Assembly: GCA_018691995.1 (NCBI GenBank) | Contig: JABHJM010000046.1 | Coordinates: 1-34,708 of the forward strand | Reading direction: 5' to 3' | DNA from: Candidatus Iainarchaeum sp. | Lineage (GTDB): Archaea > Iainarchaeota > Iainarchaeia > Iainarchaeales > JAAZKV01 | Length of the DNA stretch: 34,708 nucleotides | Translations under genes and position numbers: made by a program | Part shown: positions 33,489 to 34,708 of the stretch, piece after piece | Layout: each line of letters begins with the position of its first letter | How positions within the stretch are numbered: the first letter of the stretch is position 1 | Notes under the pieces: generated by a model | Seen by the model: the letters and a program-made list of their open reading frames with translations, nothing else | Told to the model about the DNA's origin: nothing | The model's database searches: none

Positions 33489-34700
33489 TTATAAATATTC
33501 ATTTACTGACCCACCAATGGAATAACTCTTCATTCCAGCTCTTCCAAATGCCTGAACTGTTTCTTTTGATACATCTGCAAAGGCAACAGAACCAACTTTT
33601 TTTTCTTTTAATAAATTAATTATTTCATTAATTTCTTTTGGATTTTCTATTACTTCAATAATTTTATTATTATTTATGATTTGCAGGTGGCTAGCTTTTT
33701 CACCATCGGCAGAAATAAGAGCATCTCTTGGTTTATCATCAGTAAAAACAGCAATAATGTCATCTAAATCAAGATCATTTATCTTTTCCAAAAAATAAGT
33801 GGGTATGCCGTGGACTGCTCGATTAAGTTTTTCTAAAGGCATCGCTTCATTTTGTGCATAAACATATCCTAGTTCTTTAACATCAAAATCAGAGTAGCTT
33901 CTTCTTGGATTTATTAATAATTCTCTGTGTGTAAATAACTTTTCCACCCTGCTTAAATCAAACTTCTTTGTGGGCCAATGTTTTTCTAGAACAGATTGCA
34001 ATACTTTATATTGTAATTCGTTGCTTGGGTGATTGCTGTTATAAAACATTCTTTTTTTCTGATAATTGTCTCTAAACCAATTACCCAAACTTGAGAGGTC
34101 GCATTTGTCACAAATTTCACAATATTTTTCAACGCTCCCATCACGAATTAAGGAGGCGTCTTTTACTAAATCGTTATAATATTTATCCATGTTCCTAATG
34201 TATTTTTTATATTTTTCTCTGAATTCCTCGTGATATAAGAGCATAAGATCAAGCGTCATTAAAAGTAGCGGAAGATTTGGAAGAGTAATATCTTTTTCAA
34301 AATCTTTTTTTACCTTGTAAATATTTTTTTCACAATCTGGATCTGTATTCAAATATTCAAAGTTTATTACGTATTCATGAATAAAGATGTCGCTGTTTTT
34401 TATTAGTCCAACTAGGCAAGGATCTGAAAAAATGTTTTCCTGTATTTTTTCATTAAGTCCTTTTTGAGTTCTAATAACTACATAGTTATAATTATCTCCA
34501 AATTCTTTTATTCTCAAAAAAGCATTCAAATGATGTATAACTCTGCAAGATCCCAAAATCAAAATATTTTTTTCAGCAGAATTATTTTTAATTAAGTAAT
34601 CTCCTTGTTCATTTAGGTAAGTAAATTCATTAACTGTTATGGGGGTTAAATCAGGATCGGTTTTGTTTTTAATTGTTTTATTTTGATTAAATTCTTGCAT
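33489..34700 (-). CDS. WcbI-like polysaccharide modification domain fused to a NifX/NifB-like domain
   Basis: A 403-residue protein from ATG 34700; the frame stays open for the last 8 bases, so a start outside the window is possible. Residues about 45-245 contain I-L-G-S-C-R-V-I-H-H at the end of a strand and S-N-H-P-S-N-E-L-Q near 223-231, the two signatures of WcbI-type capsule acetyltransferases (SGNH-like fold, CoA-binding). Residues about 305-403 look like the dinitrogenase iron-molybdenum cofactor (NifX/NifB C-terminal) domain: a first strand I-I-A-V-F-T-D-D, then I-E-V-I-E-N-P, a helix, V-G-S-V-A-F-A-D-V, and a final A-G-M-K-S-Y-S-I-G-G-S-V-N-E-Y-L. The fusion is odd because NifX-like domains usually stand alone or serve iron-sulfur cofactor work. 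WcbI assignment is moderate, the second domain somewhat less sure. Confidence 0.65.
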   Translation of the reverse strand: MQEFNQNKTIKNKTDPDLTPITVNEFTYLNEQGDYLIKNNSAEKNILILGSCRVIHHLNAFLRIKEFGDNYNYVVIRTQKGLNEKIQENIFSDPCLVGLIKNSDIFIHEYVINFEYLNTDPDCEKNIYKVKKDFEKDITLPNLPLLLMTLDLMLLYHEEFREKYKKYIRNMDKYYNDLVKDASLIRDGSVEKYCEICDKCDLSSLGNWFRDNYQKKRMFYNSNHPSNELQYKVLQSVLEKHWPTKKFDLSRVEKLFTHRELLINPRRSYSDFDVKELGYVYAQNEAMPLEKLNRAVHGIPTYFLEKINDLDLDDIIAVFTDDKPRDALISADGEKASHLQIINNNKIIEVIENPKEINEIINLLKEKKVGSVAFADVSKETVQAFGRAGMKSYSIGGSVNEYL

Positions 34701-34708
34701 TGCAAACA

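Overview
The window looks like archaeal chromosome, most likely from a DPANN-type lineage (Woesearchaeota/Pacearchaeota-like); that placement is inference. What supports it: low G+C, BRE/TATA-type promoters, Shine-Dalgarno sites of the form GTGAT 3-5 bases before starts, several apparently leaderless genes with a TTTATTAA box 20-28 bases before the ATG, an archaeosortase with the Cys-Arg-His triad, a class III (pilin-type) signal peptide, an archaeal type II/IV secretion (TadA/FlaI-like) ATPase, and RelE/AbrB/HicB-type small genes. No rRNA, tRNA, insertion sequence or CRISPR array was seen.

Region A (1-22.3 kb, mostly minus strand) is a cell-surface block. In transcription order it holds an archaeosortase (21743-21099), a 2800-residue surface protein (21001-12599), a 469-residue pilin-like secreted protein (12554-11145), a 2398-residue surface protein (11028-3832) and a 165-residue membrane protein (3705-3208). 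A third giant protein (2399 to beyond base 1) is cut by the window edge. The three giants are paralogues. Each has a short cytoplasmic N-terminus with an E-[DE]-K-[WY] core, one membrane helix, a row of carboxypeptidase-regulatory-like beta modules, and a conserved module containing YRAW about 720-740 residues from the start. Toxin-antitoxin pairs sit on both sides of the two complete giants: a winged-helix protein plus RelE-like toxin at 2550-3202, and AbrB plus RelE at 21782-22290. A lone HicB-like gene follows.

Region B (22.7-25.1 kb, plus strand) is a single secretion/pilus ATPase with a Cys/His cluster at its N-terminus and a long C-terminal tail. No membrane platform (TadC/FlaJ) gene is next to it. 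It could power assembly of the pilin-like protein in region A.

Region C (25.1-34.7 kb, mostly minus strand, visibly more AT-rich) is a surface-glycan modification cluster. It holds three sulfotransferase modules plus a gene remnant, two fucosyltransferase-like modules (GT23/NodZ-like and GT11-like), an exostosin/GT90-like glycosyltransferase, a kinase-methyltransferase pair reminiscent of the WbdD O-antigen chain terminator, and two SGNH/WcbI-type acyl-transfer-like modules. Most are fused: one protein of 1292 residues carries five enzyme domains, and its sulfotransferase domain is bracketed by two identical 62-bp direct repeats exactly 798 bp (266 codons) apart. The predicted product is a fucosylated, sulfated, possibly acylated and phosphomethyl-capped surface polysaccharide or glycoprotein glycan. 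The giants of region A, rich in N-X-S/T sites, are plausible acceptors, but nothing in the sequence proves that link.
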